Positions 1-7,078 of a stretch of DNA of 35,750 nt are shown here, piece by piece. The notes beneath the pieces are model-generated. The model searched no databases and was not told the DNA's origin. It saw only the letters and a list, made by a program, of their open reading frames with translations. Position 1 is the stretch's first letter; each line of letters starts with the position of its first letter. Where the stretch lies: NCBI GenBank assembly GCA_017459725.1, contig JAFUCL010000095.1:1-35750 (forward strand). The letters run 5' to 3'. Both the position numbers and the translations under genes were made by a program. Source of the stretch: Solobacterium sp. GTDB lineage: Bacteria; Bacillota_I; Bacilli_A; Erysipelotrichales; Erysipelotrichaceae.

Positions 1-43
1 GGTCAGCCAAATTATACGATGCACAACACAATTCCGTATACAA

Positions 44-80
44 AAACGCCGGATTCTGTATTCCGACGTTTCTTTCTGTA
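44..80 (+). terminator. possible terminator of a gene upstream of the window
   Basis: Arms at 44-53 and 62-71 pair with one central mismatch around an 8-base loop, followed by a pyrimidine-rich run (TTCTTTCTG). It could end a plus-strand gene lying left of the window. The stem also has a short T run on the minus strand, so it could act in both directions. The rest of 1-140 shows no gene or recognisable site. Confidence 0.35.
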
Positions 81-141
81 ATACTGATTTCCGCTTTTCC
101 CAAATTTTATCCTAACCGGAAGTTAGCTTTTCATTCGCGGA

Positions 142-171
142 GAAAAACAAAAGCGGTGAATTTACACCGCT
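142..171 (-). terminator. intrinsic terminator after butyrate kinase
   Basis: Perfect 7-bp arms (152-158 and 165-171) flank a 6-base loop, and on the minus strand they run into a T-rich tail (TTTTGTTTTT). The stem begins at the stop codon of the butyrate kinase gene, so it ends the AbrB-Buk transcript. Confidence 0.8.
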
Positions 172-1274
172 CAGTCTTCAAGAAATTTCACAAATACGGG
201 TTTGCCGGTATACTGTTTCGGCTCTGTTTCACCGCGCAGTACGGATAAAGCACCGGATGACATTGCTTCATGTTCGAATTCACCGGGATATACGGCAATC
301 GGCGCAATCCAGGAACAGGATGCCTTCACCTTTTCAACGACATCATCAAACCTGAGCAGACCTCCGGTCAGTACGATTGCGTCCACTTTGCCATCCAGTA
401 CAGTCGCCATGGCACCGATATACTTATTGGTCTGATAGATCATGGCATCCCAGACACGGTTTGCCCTTACATCCCCTTCTTCCACCATCTTATGGATGAC
501 ATCGGAGTTGGATGTCCCGAAGTGGGAAGACAGACCGCCGCTGACGGAACAGAGATTGCGGATTTCCTCGGGTTTCTTATCAAAGAGATTATGGAGCACA
601 TCGGTTACGGACATGGAGCCCATTCTCGTCGGAGAGAACGGACCTTCACCGCCGCCGGCATCATTCGCATCGATCTGTCTGCCGTCCCTGTGTGCCGCAA
701 TGGAAATACCGCCGTCAATATGCGCCACAACAAGCCGCAGGTCCTTGTAGTCCCTGCCGCAGTCCTTTGCATACTTCTTTGCCGCAGCCTTCAGGTTCAG
801 CGCATGTGTATATGCCTTGCGGTAGATGCCGCGGATACCTGTGATTCTGGCTACATCCTGCAGCTCATCCATCACCGTCGGATCCATCATGAATACACGG
901 CAGCCGTACTTCTTCTGCAGCTCCCATGCCATCTGCACACCGAGCATGGAGGAATGATAGAGACCGCCCTTGAGATCATGGGTGTCCTTTACCATCTGTT
1001 CATTTACTTCGTAGATGCCGCTTTCAACCGAGTAGCATGCGCCGCCTCTGCCTACAATGGCATCGATCTGTGTCATATCGATGTTGTCTTCTTCAAGGAA
1101 CCTGTATATGACTTCCATACGGTAATCAAGCTGGTCGTTTATGGTCGGGAACTTAACAAGAACTGTCGAATCATGAAAGACGTCTTTCGTAAAAAGACAT
1201 GTTTCATCTTCGTGCAGGGATACTTTTGTGGATGTGGAGCCGGGATTGATTACCAGTATTCTGAAGTGTTTCAT
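171..1274 (-). CDS. buk: butyrate kinase (ASKHA carboxylate kinase)
   Basis: Reversible transfer of phosphate between ATP and butyrate (or a related short or branched acid), normally the last ATP-yielding step after phosphotransbutyrylase; cytoplasmic. The 367-residue product is close to the usual ~355. It opens with the ASKHA phosphate-1 loop (ILVINPGSTSTK, about residues 6-17) and later has VGRGGA, a glycine-rich DAGGGEGPFSPTRMG segment and the nucleotide-binding VLTGGL, all typical of butyrate rather than acetate kinases. The ATG at 1274 is chosen because GAGAGG lies about 8 bases upstream; a longer reading to 1313 has no ribosome binding site. It is probably cotranscribed with the AbrB-family gene 63 bases upstream. 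No phosphotransbutyrylase (ptb) is in the window, so the physiological acid is uncertain. The family call is firm, the exact substrate is not. Confidence 0.92.
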   Translation of the reverse strand: MKHFRILVINPGSTSTKVSLHEDETCLFTKDVFHDSTVLVKFPTINDQLDYRMEVIYRFLEEDNIDMTQIDAIVGRGGACYSVESGIYEVNEQMVKDTHDLKGGLYHSSMLGVQMAWELQKKYGCRVFMMDPTVMDELQDVARITGIRGIYRKAYTHALNLKAAAKKYAKDCGRDYKDLRLVVAHIDGGISIAAHRDGRQIDANDAGGGEGPFSPTRMGSMSVTDVLHNLFDKKPEEIRNLCSVSGGLSSHFGTSNSDVIHKMVEEGDVRANRVWDAMIYQTNKYIGAMATVLDGKVDAIVLTGGLLRFDDVVEKVKASCSWIAPIAVYPGEFEHEAMSSGALSVLRGETEPKQYTGKPVFVKFLED

Positions 1275-1337
1275 GGTTGGGATTTCCTCTCTCAATAAAG
1301 GATTATAAAACAAAAAACTGTTAAAGTACTACCGCAT

Positions 1338-2441
1338 TCAGCTGACCAGACCGATCATGAATTTCACCAGGAACGGGAAGATCGTATATACGCTGATCAG
1401 TCTGACGATCTGCAGTATAGCAATCTTGGGGGACTGTCCGCCAAGGTCCGAAGCAATCAGCGCCATATCACTGGCACCGCCCGGTGAAGAAGCAAACATC
1501 GCAGACACAAAGTCAATGCGCTTTGTCAGTCTCATCAGGAATGAAATCAGGAAATTGAACGCAACATAGCAGATCATCAGGACAACCGTCGGCAGGAATA
1601 CACTCGGCAGTCTCACTACGGTTTCCATGGTGATGCTGGAGCCGATCAGACCGCCGGCAATCACCTGTACGGCTTTCTTGTATTTACGGTCGAACATGGC
1701 TCTCTGGGAATTCATGTTCAGCAGGATAACGGCCACCATGGAGCAGCTCAGCGCACCGGCCGGCAGACCAAGCGTCGTACCGATCCAGGCACCTATCAGA
1801 CCGCAGGCAAGCGTTACGATATGCTTCACAACACGGTTATCCGGAATGATGCGGTCAATGAATGTCTCTTTGACTTCCACATCCGTTTCGGACAGCGGAT
1901 CACCGCCGTCGCCGGTACCGGTTTTCTTCGATACCCAGGTGATCAGCACCGGGAAGATCAGATAGACAAAGAACAGACGGAATGACTGCACAAAGGAAAC
2001 AATGGCAGGATTCGCATTCAGGTCATATGCCATCAGGGAGATATCCACAACACCGCCGGGAACACAGATCAGGAAGCTGGTGGCCGGATCAAACCCGAAC
2101 ACCTTGTTCATGAGCAGACCGACCGAAGCCGTAAAGAACAGGAAACATACCACCAGGATCAGCGCCGGACCGATCAGTTCCTTCAGATTCCGGACATCCT
2201 TCCGGGTCAGGGAAAGACCGATCAGAACACCGGATACCGACTGGGTGAAGAACTTGGTCTTCGCCGGCAGCATAGCGCTTCCCGTAAAGATGTTGTACGC
2301 TGCCACACCGATCATGGCACCCAGCATGAACGGAATCGGGATATGCAGTTTCTTTGCTATGAAGGCGCCCGCTATTGCCACGAGTACAGTGAGCACAATG
2401 CCGAGCAGAGGATTCTGTGTCACAAAATTATTAATACTCAT
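1338..2441 (-). CDS. AbrB-family integral membrane protein
   Basis: A 367-residue polytopic membrane protein of the family annotated AbrB/putative ammonia monooxygenase (COG3180-like). The name is historical: it is neither the DNA-binding AbrB nor a true ammonia monooxygenase. Two homologous halves are visible, about residues 8-165 and 205-367. Each has glycine/proline-rich membrane segments, and each carries a similar motif (CVPGGVVDISLMAYDLNANP in the first half, SSPGGASDMALIASDLGGQS in the second). A hydrophilic loop separates them. The inverted-repeat look suggests a transporter, but its substrate is unknown. The ATG at 2441 has a GGTGGTGAT Shine-Dalgarno-like stretch upstream. It sits 63 bases ahead of butyrate kinase on the same strand with no terminator between, so a role in moving short-chain acids is a reasonable guess and no more. 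Confidence 0.85.
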   Translation of the reverse strand: MSINNFVTQNPLLGIVLTVLVAIAGAFIAKKLHIPIPFMLGAMIGVAAYNIFTGSAMLPAKTKFFTQSVSGVLIGLSLTRKDVRNLKELIGPALILVVCFLFFTASVGLLMNKVFGFDPATSFLICVPGGVVDISLMAYDLNANPAIVSFVQSFRLFFVYLIFPVLITWVSKKTGTGDGGDPLSETDVEVKETFIDRIIPDNRVVKHIVTLACGLIGAWIGTTLGLPAGALSCSMVAVILLNMNSQRAMFDRKYKKAVQVIAGGLIGSSITMETVVRLPSVFLPTVVLMICYVAFNFLISFLMRLTKRIDFVSAMFASSPGGASDMALIASDLGGQSPKIAILQIVRLISVYTIFPFLVKFMIGLVS

Positions 2442-2550
2442 AAAAAATCACCACCGCTTCAATATTCTGACATATGTCCTGATTTGTCTATGTGCTGCAG
2501 TGAAAGATATGGAAATATGACACACTTTAGGGAAATTTATACATTTAAAC

Positions 2551-2580
2551 TGCTACAATAGTTAGAAAATGGGGGATTAT
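2551..2580 (+). promoter_or_regulatory. extended -10 promoter and RBS of the symporter gene
   Basis: TGCTACAAT (2551-2559) is an extended -10 element (TGn plus a 5/6 match to TATAAT). No good -35 lies 16-18 bases upstream, which is usual for extended -10 promoters. A GGGGGA ribosome binding site follows near 2571, before the ATG at 2586. Confidence 0.5.
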
Positions 2581-2585
2581 TTATT

Positions 2586-3938
2586 ATGAAACGGACTGGT
2601 TTCGGTTCTAGACTGGGTTTTATTTTTGTCAGTGCCGGATGTGCAATCGGTATCGGCAATGTCTGGAAATTTCCGTATCTGGCCGGTGAGAACGGCGGCG
2701 GTTTGTTTGTACTCTTGTATCTGTTCTTCCTGCTGATCATGGGAATACCGGTTCTGACCATGGAGCTTGCTGTAGGACGTGCAAGCCGTCAGAGTATTGT
2801 GCAGGCATATCACAGACTGGAGCCGGCCGGATCCAAATGGCATATCCACGGCTGGTTCTGTGTCATCGGCTGCTACATCCTGATGATGTACTACACCACG
2901 GTCAGCGGCTGGATGCTTGTTTACTTCGTGAAATACCTGACCGGTTCCATTACCGCTGTGCCGATGGATCAGATTGCCGGTGTATTCGGGGCAATGACAG
3001 GCAGTCCGTCAGTCATGACCATTGCCATGATTGTGACCGTCATCGCCGGTTTTGCGGTCTGCTCACTCGGTATCCAGGAAGGTCTGGAACGTATCTCCAA
3101 GATCATGATGTCCGCCCTGCTGGCACTGATTCTCGTACTGGCTGTGCACAGTCTGACGCTGTCAGGCGCCGCTGCCGGTACATCCTTCTACCTGAAACCG
3201 AACATTGAAACATTCACGCAGATCGGTGCAAAGAACGTCATGAGTGCGGCTATGAACCAGGCATTCTTCACCCTCAGCATAGGCATTGCGTCCATGGAAG
3301 TCTTCGGCAGCTACATGTCGGATGACTATACACTGACCGGAGAAGCCGTGCGTATCTGTGCTCTGGATACCTTTGTGGCAATCATGTCAGGTCTGATTAT
3401 TTTCCCGGCATGCTTCAGCTTCGGCGTGGAGCCTGATTCCGGTCCCAGTCTGATCTTCCTGACCCTTCCCAGGGTATTTGCGGCCATGCCCGGCGGCAGA
3501 ATCTGGGGTGCCCTGTTCTTCCTGTTCATGACCTTCGCAAGCTTCTCGACCGTCATCACCGTCTTCGAGAATCTGATTGCGGCATCCATCGACAACTTCG
3601 GCATGTCCAGAAAAAAAGCAGTTGTGCTCAACTGCATCTTCCTGCTCATTGCCGGTATGCCGTGTGTGCTCGGCTACAATCTCTGGAGCGGCATTCACCT
3701 GATCAAAGGCATGGACATCATGGGCACGGAGGATTTCCTGGTTTCCAATCTGCTGCTGCCGGCGGGATCACTGATCTTCCTGCTGTTCTGTGTCACGAAA
3801 TGGGGCTGGGGCTTTGACAAATACCTGGCGGAATGCAACAAGGGTGAAGGCATCAAGATGCCGTCCTGGCTGAAGTATTACTTCCGCTTCATCCTGCCGG
3901 TGCTGATCCTTGTAATTCTCATACAGGGACTTATCTGA
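2586..3938 (+). CDS. sodium-dependent amino-acid transporter (NSS/SNF family)
   Basis: A 450-residue LeuT-fold secondary transporter of the neurotransmitter:sodium symporter family, which couples Na+ entry to uptake of an amino acid or tryptophan-like compound. The family signature is plain: the TM1 unwound sodium/substrate site (IGIGNVWKFPYLAGENGGG, about residues 20-38), the TM2 region ending MGIPVLTMELAVGRASRQS, and the TM6-8 stretch with MNQAFFTLSIGIASMEVFGS and FASFSTVITVFENLIA. The length matches bacterial MhsT-like members with 11 membrane segments. The ATG at 2586 has GGGGGA about 10 bases upstream. It is a single-gene transcript: the AbrB gene upstream diverges from it and a strong terminator follows. 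The exact substrate cannot be read from the sequence. Confidence 0.93.
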   Translation: MKRTGFGSRLGFIFVSAGCAIGIGNVWKFPYLAGENGGGLFVLLYLFFLLIMGIPVLTMELAVGRASRQSIVQAYHRLEPAGSKWHIHGWFCVIGCYILMMYYTTVSGWMLVYFVKYLTGSITAVPMDQIAGVFGAMTGSPSVMTIAMIVTVIAGFAVCSLGIQEGLERISKIMMSALLALILVLAVHSLTLSGAAAGTSFYLKPNIETFTQIGAKNVMSAAMNQAFFTLSIGIASMEVFGSYMSDDYTLTGEAVRICALDTFVAIMSGLIIFPACFSFGVEPDSGPSLIFLTLPRVFAAMPGGRIWGALFFLFMTFASFSTVITVFENLIAASIDNFGMSRKKAVVLNCIFLLIAGMPCVLGYNLWSGIHLIKGMDIMGTEDFLVSNLLLPAGSLIFLLFCVTKWGWGFDKYLAECNKGEGIKMPSWLKYYFRFILPVLILVILIQGLI

Positions 3939-3947
3939 CAGACACTG

Positions 3948-3981
3948 CGGGAGAGCTTAACGCTCTCCCGTTTTTCTTTTT
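3948..3981 (+). terminator. intrinsic terminator after the symporter
   Basis: A perfect 9-bp stem (3948-3956 with 3962-3970) and a 5-base loop are followed by TTTTTCTTTTTC. The T run is present only on the plus strand, so it serves the symporter and not the convergent gene ending at 3981. Confidence 0.92.
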
Positions 3982-4679
3982 CAGAATTCACACACCCAGG
4001 CTCCCGGTATATCCGCAATCAGTTCTTCATACAGGTTATACCAGCTGCAGCACTCCGCAATCACCGCAGAATCACCGGATATGACGTTGGCCTGCTTCTT
4101 CAGCTCCGTATCCGCATTGTGCACCATCCGTATATCAACCGGGAAACCAAGTTCCTCAGCCTTCTCCGCAATATGGCTTTTCAGACGTCCGGAATTGGAT
4201 ACCGGCGCATCCACCCAGAATACTGCATCTCCCACTTTGTGTTCCTGCAGCCTGCGGATGATCCGCTCAATGGCAGGATCTGTTTTCTCAATCACGGCAT
4301 AGGTGCCGGCCAGTCCGCTGAGATCCCGGTAACAGCCGTCCCTTCCCTTCAGCAGCATGCTTCCGCTGAGCGCCGTCTCCATCAGGATCACGGCATTGAA
4401 CGCATCCACATGCACGGAGCATCCATCCACTAATTCATTCAACTGTTTCGCTCGGCGCTGCGCCAGCATCTCCTCGGAAGCACATACCCTTAACAAAGCA
4501 TTCCGCTGTCTTTCCTGCAGCAGAAAATGATTGCATACAAACGTGAGTGCAGAGCGGAACGGATAGCCGCGCTCCAGCAGATACTTGATGTCATCCGCGC
4601 ACCTTGTCAGTATCCGGCAGGCTTCCTCTCCGAAGAGAACCGTGTCTTCTGCACAGTATCCCCTGCGTACATTTTTCAT
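3981..4679 (-). CDS. DUF434/DUF5616-type conserved protein
   Basis: A soluble 232-residue protein of unknown function, with no signal peptide or membrane segment. The N-terminal part (LLERGYPFRSALTFVCNHF followed by LQERQRNALLR, about residues 33-65) matches what I know of DUF434. The C-terminal part has the conserved run of a companion domain: VDAFNAVILMETALSG, RDLSGLAGTY, and a VDAPVSNSGRLK motif. The conserved Asp/Glu/Asn/Ser/Arg residues hint at an enzyme or nucleic-acid-processing fold, but no activity is established. Its ATG overlaps the stop codon of the upstream membrane-protein gene (ATGA), which indicates translational coupling. The domain call is from memory of the family pattern, without a profile search. 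Confidence 0.75.
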   Translation of the reverse strand: MKNVRRGYCAEDTVLFGEEACRILTRCADDIKYLLERGYPFRSALTFVCNHFLLQERQRNALLRVCASEEMLAQRRAKQLNELVDGCSVHVDAFNAVILMETALSGSMLLKGRDGCYRDLSGLAGTYAVIEKTDPAIERIIRRLQEHKVGDAVFWVDAPVSNSGRLKSHIAEKAEELGFPVDIRMVHNADTELKKQANVISGDSAVIAECCSWYNLYEELIADIPGAWVCEF

Positions 4680-5239
4680 AGGACCAGACCTGCCGCAGAG
4701 AATACGGCCCAGGAGATCACGCCGATCAGCGCCGTCAGAGCAATGACCCAGAATACGGAGGCATACACCGGCTGGTTATATACACGGAAAAACGGATACG
4801 GACCGTCCACCTTCCGCATGCAGTTCAGAATTAACATAATGATCCCGTACAGGAAGGTAATGCCCATGCTTGCCGCAATCATATCGGCACCGGCATGCGC
4901 TTCGAAGAAGATATAGGATATCACGCAGAGCAGCGGACACAGCACATGGTGAAACGGACCGTTGCCTCTCAGCAGCAGCTTCTCCGCACTGCCGCCCATC
5001 GGAATCAGCACACATGTCGTCACCAGAAAGGTCATCGTCACCGCACAGGCTGCCAGATACCGGATCTCCGTCACCCATGACAGCGGTCCGAACAGCACAT
5101 ACAGCAGACACGAAAGTCCGCACAGCATATTGGACAGCTGTGTGTAATACACGAAATTGGCCAGTTTTCTGGCTTTGAAGCACATGTACAGCGAAACTGC
5201 TTCCAGCAGGAAGATTGCAGCATTCAGTATCAGTCCCAT
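4676..5239 (-). CDS. small polytopic membrane protein, Pr6Pr-like
   Basis: 187 residues with about five or six hydrophobic helices. It resembles Pr6Pr/FAR-17a-like membrane proteins: an early FVYYTQLSNMLCG segment (the family's Y-T-x-x-S-N-x-L pattern), a central TTCVLIPMG helix end, and PFHHVLCPLLCVISYIFFE, where a conserved His precedes a helix. Function is unknown. The ATG at 5239 is chosen because the protein becomes recognisably membrane-like at once and a GGCGGTGAT stretch precedes it. The open frame extends to 5362, but that extension would overlap the preceding flavodoxin gene and its terminator. Its stop overlaps the start of the DUF434-type gene, so the two are likely made together. 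Confidence 0.6.
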   Translation of the reverse strand: MGLILNAAIFLLEAVSLYMCFKARKLANFVYYTQLSNMLCGLSCLLYVLFGPLSWVTEIRYLAACAVTMTFLVTTCVLIPMGGSAEKLLLRGNGPFHHVLCPLLCVISYIFFEAHAGADMIAASMGITFLYGIIMLILNCMRKVDGPYPFFRVYNQPVYASVFWVIALTALIGVISWAVFSAAGLVL

Positions 5240-5274
5240 ATCATCACCGCCTGTCTTAACTATACCGCACACAA

Positions 5275-5303
5275 TCAAAAAAGACCGCGGAATGATTCCG
5301 CAG
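5275..5303 (-). terminator. intrinsic terminator after the short flavodoxin
   Basis: On the minus strand a GC-rich inverted repeat (GCGGA/TCCGC within 5287-5301) lies directly after the flavodoxin stop codon and is followed by GGTCTTTTTT. It separates the flavodoxin from the membrane protein gene. Confidence 0.7.
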
Positions 5304-5702
5304 TCAGTCCTGAATGATATGCTTGCCGAACTGTTCAGCCGTACTCCGTGAAGAGGAAACATCCTTGCTGCGGCACCAGAAGGTCACCGGCAGAACTTCG
5401 ATTCCCTTATCCTCAAGGATATTCTTCATCAGATCCAGAGCGTGCCTGGACAGCCATGATGTGGAGAACACCGCTGCCCTGCCGATCTTATCCGCCGGCA
5501 GAGACTGCAGATACTCCTTCAGTCTTTTATCAAGACCGTAGGCATACAGCGCACCGCCCACAATCAGCACATCCGTATACTCCGTAATAACAGCTTCCGG
5601 AGTGTCTGCGGACACCGCCTTTGTGCCGGCACCTGCCGCCACAGCCTCCGCAATGGCAGCCGTGTGGCCGCTGCGGGAAACATAAACAACTGCAGTTTTC
5701 AT
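5304..5702 (-). CDS. flavodoxin-domain protein (short)
   Basis: A 132-residue FMN-binding fold protein. The phosphate-binding loop is at the N terminus (VYVSRSGHTAAIAEAVA, residues 6-22), followed by a VLIVGGALYAYG strand and loop (about residues 45-57) typical of the flavodoxin-5/protoporphyrinogen-oxidase-like group. It probably carries electrons or reduces a small substrate in the cytoplasm. It is shorter than a classic 140-180-residue flavodoxin, but start and stop look intact: AAGGAGATTTT lies directly before the ATG at 5702. A second flavodoxin lies 155 bases upstream on the same strand, and a TetR regulator lies before that. Sequence similarity between the two flavodoxins is low, so they are not a recent duplication. 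Confidence 0.85.
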   Translation of the reverse strand: MKTAVVYVSRSGHTAAIAEAVAAGAGTKAVSADTPEAVITEYTDVLIVGGALYAYGLDKRLKEYLQSLPADKIGRAAVFSTSWLSRHALDLMKNILEDKGIEVLPVTFWCRSKDVSSSRSTAEQFGKHIIQD

Positions 5703-5824
5703 AAAATCTCCTTTAGAACATAATACAGCACCGGACCGGACTCTGTATGCATCAGCGGATTACTTTGCCGGGGGAGACAATTGTTCCGTCAGGCAGTTTA
5801 CTGCCCTTGTACAAATTACAGCCC

Positions 5825-5851
5825 GGCCGGTACTGTTATTGAATTCCGGCC
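5825..5851 (-). repeat. inverted repeat after the second flavodoxin
   Basis: A 6-bp GGCCGG/CCGGCC inverted repeat (5825-5830 and 5846-5851) with a 15-base loop lies directly downstream of the flavodoxin stop at 5858. There is no T tract, so it may stabilise the mRNA 3' end more than terminate transcription. Confidence 0.4.
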
Positions 5852-5857
5852 TTGCGG

Positions 5858-6331
5858 TCAGATATTCAATCCTGCTGTCCAGATTTTAAGATCTTCTTCG
5901 GATACGTCGCCGCCCAGACGCTTTCCTTCCGCTGCTTCCGCACCGGTCAGTTCAGCAATTCTCTTCGCTGCGCCTTCTGCACCGCCGCCACCGGATGTGC
6001 AGAACGGAACGATCTTCTTACCGCTGAAATCAGCACTGTCAAGGAATGTATCAACGACACTCGGCTCACGTCCCCACCAGATCGGGAAACCTACAAATAC
6101 CGTGTCATATGCACTGACATCTGCTGTGCAGGCAAGTGCAGGACGGCAGTTGGGATCGTTCATTTCCAGAGTGCTGCGGGACTGTTTGTTTGTCCAGTCG
6201 AGATCTTCCTTGGTATACGGAGTCTCCGGCTTGATTTCAAAGAGATCGGCGCCTTCAACAGCCGCAAGTTCTTTCGCTACATGTGCAGTAACACCGCTGG
6301 CGGAAAAATACGCTACAAGCTTCTTTGTCAT
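5858..6331 (-). CDS. flavodoxin family protein
   Basis: A 157-residue flavodoxin-fold protein close to the flavodoxin-4 group. The N-terminal FMN-phosphate loop reads VAYFSASGVTAHVAKELA (about residues 6-23). The middle has YDTVFVGFPIWWGREPSVVDTFL, with the WW pair that stacks near the isoalloxazine ring, and the segment IVPFCTSGGGGAEGAA follows (about residues 108-123). It probably acts as a cytoplasmic flavin reductase or electron carrier. Start: an in-frame TTG at 6337 is only 3 bases from the GGAGG site, while the ATG at 6331 is at the ideal spacing of 9, so the ATG is chosen. The TetR regulator ends 117 bases upstream on the same strand; a promoter candidate lies between. Confidence 0.9.
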   Translation of the reverse strand: MTKKLVAYFSASGVTAHVAKELAAVEGADLFEIKPETPYTKEDLDWTNKQSRSTLEMNDPNCRPALACTADVSAYDTVFVGFPIWWGREPSVVDTFLDSADFSGKKIVPFCTSGGGGAEGAAKRIAELTGAEAAEGKRLGGDVSEEDLKIWTAGLNI

Positions 6332-6394
6332 AATCAATATCCTCCATTCATATAAGTTGTATTAAATTTAATTTTACACAATCTTTATAGCTTT

Positions 6395-6423
6395 ATTATG
6401 ATATCTGCACCGGACGCATGCAA
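6395..6423 (-). promoter_or_regulatory. possible promoter of the flavodoxin gene
   Basis: On the minus strand TTGCAT (6423-6418) and CATAAT (6400-6395) are 17 bases apart. The -10 matches 5 of 6 consensus bases, the -35 only 3. An A+T-rich stretch (6359-6392) with partial dyad symmetry lies downstream. It would make the flavodoxin separately transcribed from the TetR gene. Confidence 0.4.
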
Positions 6424-6448
6424 TTTACACATCCGCACATTTGTCTAT

Positions 6449-7021
6449 CTACAGGAAGTATCTGTGCAGTGAAACCGGCATTGCCGTGATGATATCATCA
6501 GCCAGTTCTTCCGCTGTTTTCTTCTTCTCAGTGCTGAGCCAGTATACGCAGATTCCCGAGCAGGCATATACGAACATGCGCAGATGTGTGCGTTCCGTAT
6601 CTGTCAGGGCATCCCGGCCGAATCTGTTCGCTATATATTCTTCCGCAGAGGCAATCGTACTTTCCGACGATCCCACATAATACGAATCAGGGCCGTTTGT
6701 GTTGGAGATGGCATTGAGCATGAATACCGCATGCTCATCACAGTACTTCAGATTGGCTACAGTGACATCACGGAAGGAATATTCTCCGGATTCAAACTTC
6801 TGTCTGCTCCGCTCTGCCTGTGATTTGTATGCCCATACCATCAGTGCATATTTGTCAGGAAAATAATTATAAAAAGTCTGTCCTGACACACCGCAGGCTG
6901 CGCACAGTTCACGCACCGTAATACGGCTGACAGGTTTTCTGCGGGCGATTTTTTCCATTGTCTCCGCAAGTTTTTCGGGAATCACGGTTCTTACGTCCGC
7001 GTTCATTTTTCTGTCGCTCAT
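6449..7021 (-). CDS. TetR/AcrR-family transcriptional regulator
   Basis: A 190-residue one-component repressor. The N-terminal DNA-binding domain is clear: a helix-turn-helix spanning about residues 34-60, with ITVRELCAACGVSGQTFYNY then FPDKYAL, the usual TetR pattern including the conserved FYNYF. Residues 70-190 form the helical ligand-binding and dimerisation part, too divergent to name an inducer. The ATG at 7021 has CGGAG about 8 bases upstream. It lies between the TIM-barrel gene and the flavodoxins on the same strand, so it may control either; the context does not decide. The A+T-rich partial dyad before the flavodoxin is a candidate operator. Confidence 0.9.
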   Translation of the reverse strand: MSDRKMNADVRTVIPEKLAETMEKIARRKPVSRITVRELCAACGVSGQTFYNYFPDKYALMVWAYKSQAERSRQKFESGEYSFRDVTVANLKYCDEHAVFMLNAISNTNGPDSYYVGSSESTIASAEEYIANRFGRDALTDTERTHLRMFVYACSGICVYWLSTEKKKTAEELADDIITAMPVSLHRYFL

Positions 7022-7045
7022 TGTGTATACTCCGGTTTATATGAA

Positions 7046-7067
7046 GGGATCCCCCCTGGGGGATCCC
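7046..7067. repeat. 10-bp perfect inverted repeat between TIM-barrel and TetR genes
   Basis: Arms GGGATCCCCC (7046-7055) and GGGGGATCCC (7058-7067) surround two bases. As RNA this would be a very stable 9-bp hairpin with a 4-base loop. It falls between the stop of the TIM-barrel gene and the start of the TetR gene, but neither strand has a T tract after it, so it is not a standard intrinsic terminator. Confidence 0.75.
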
Positions 7068-7078
7068 CATGCGTACGA

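Noticed and set aside
270..1298. 342-codon open frame opposite butyrate kinase
   Set aside because: An antisense shadow of a conserved enzyme gene, rich in Cys and His without any domain pattern.
3948..3981. Terminator acting on the DUF434-type gene
   Set aside because: The stem is shared but the minus strand has no T tract after it, so it fits only the symporter.
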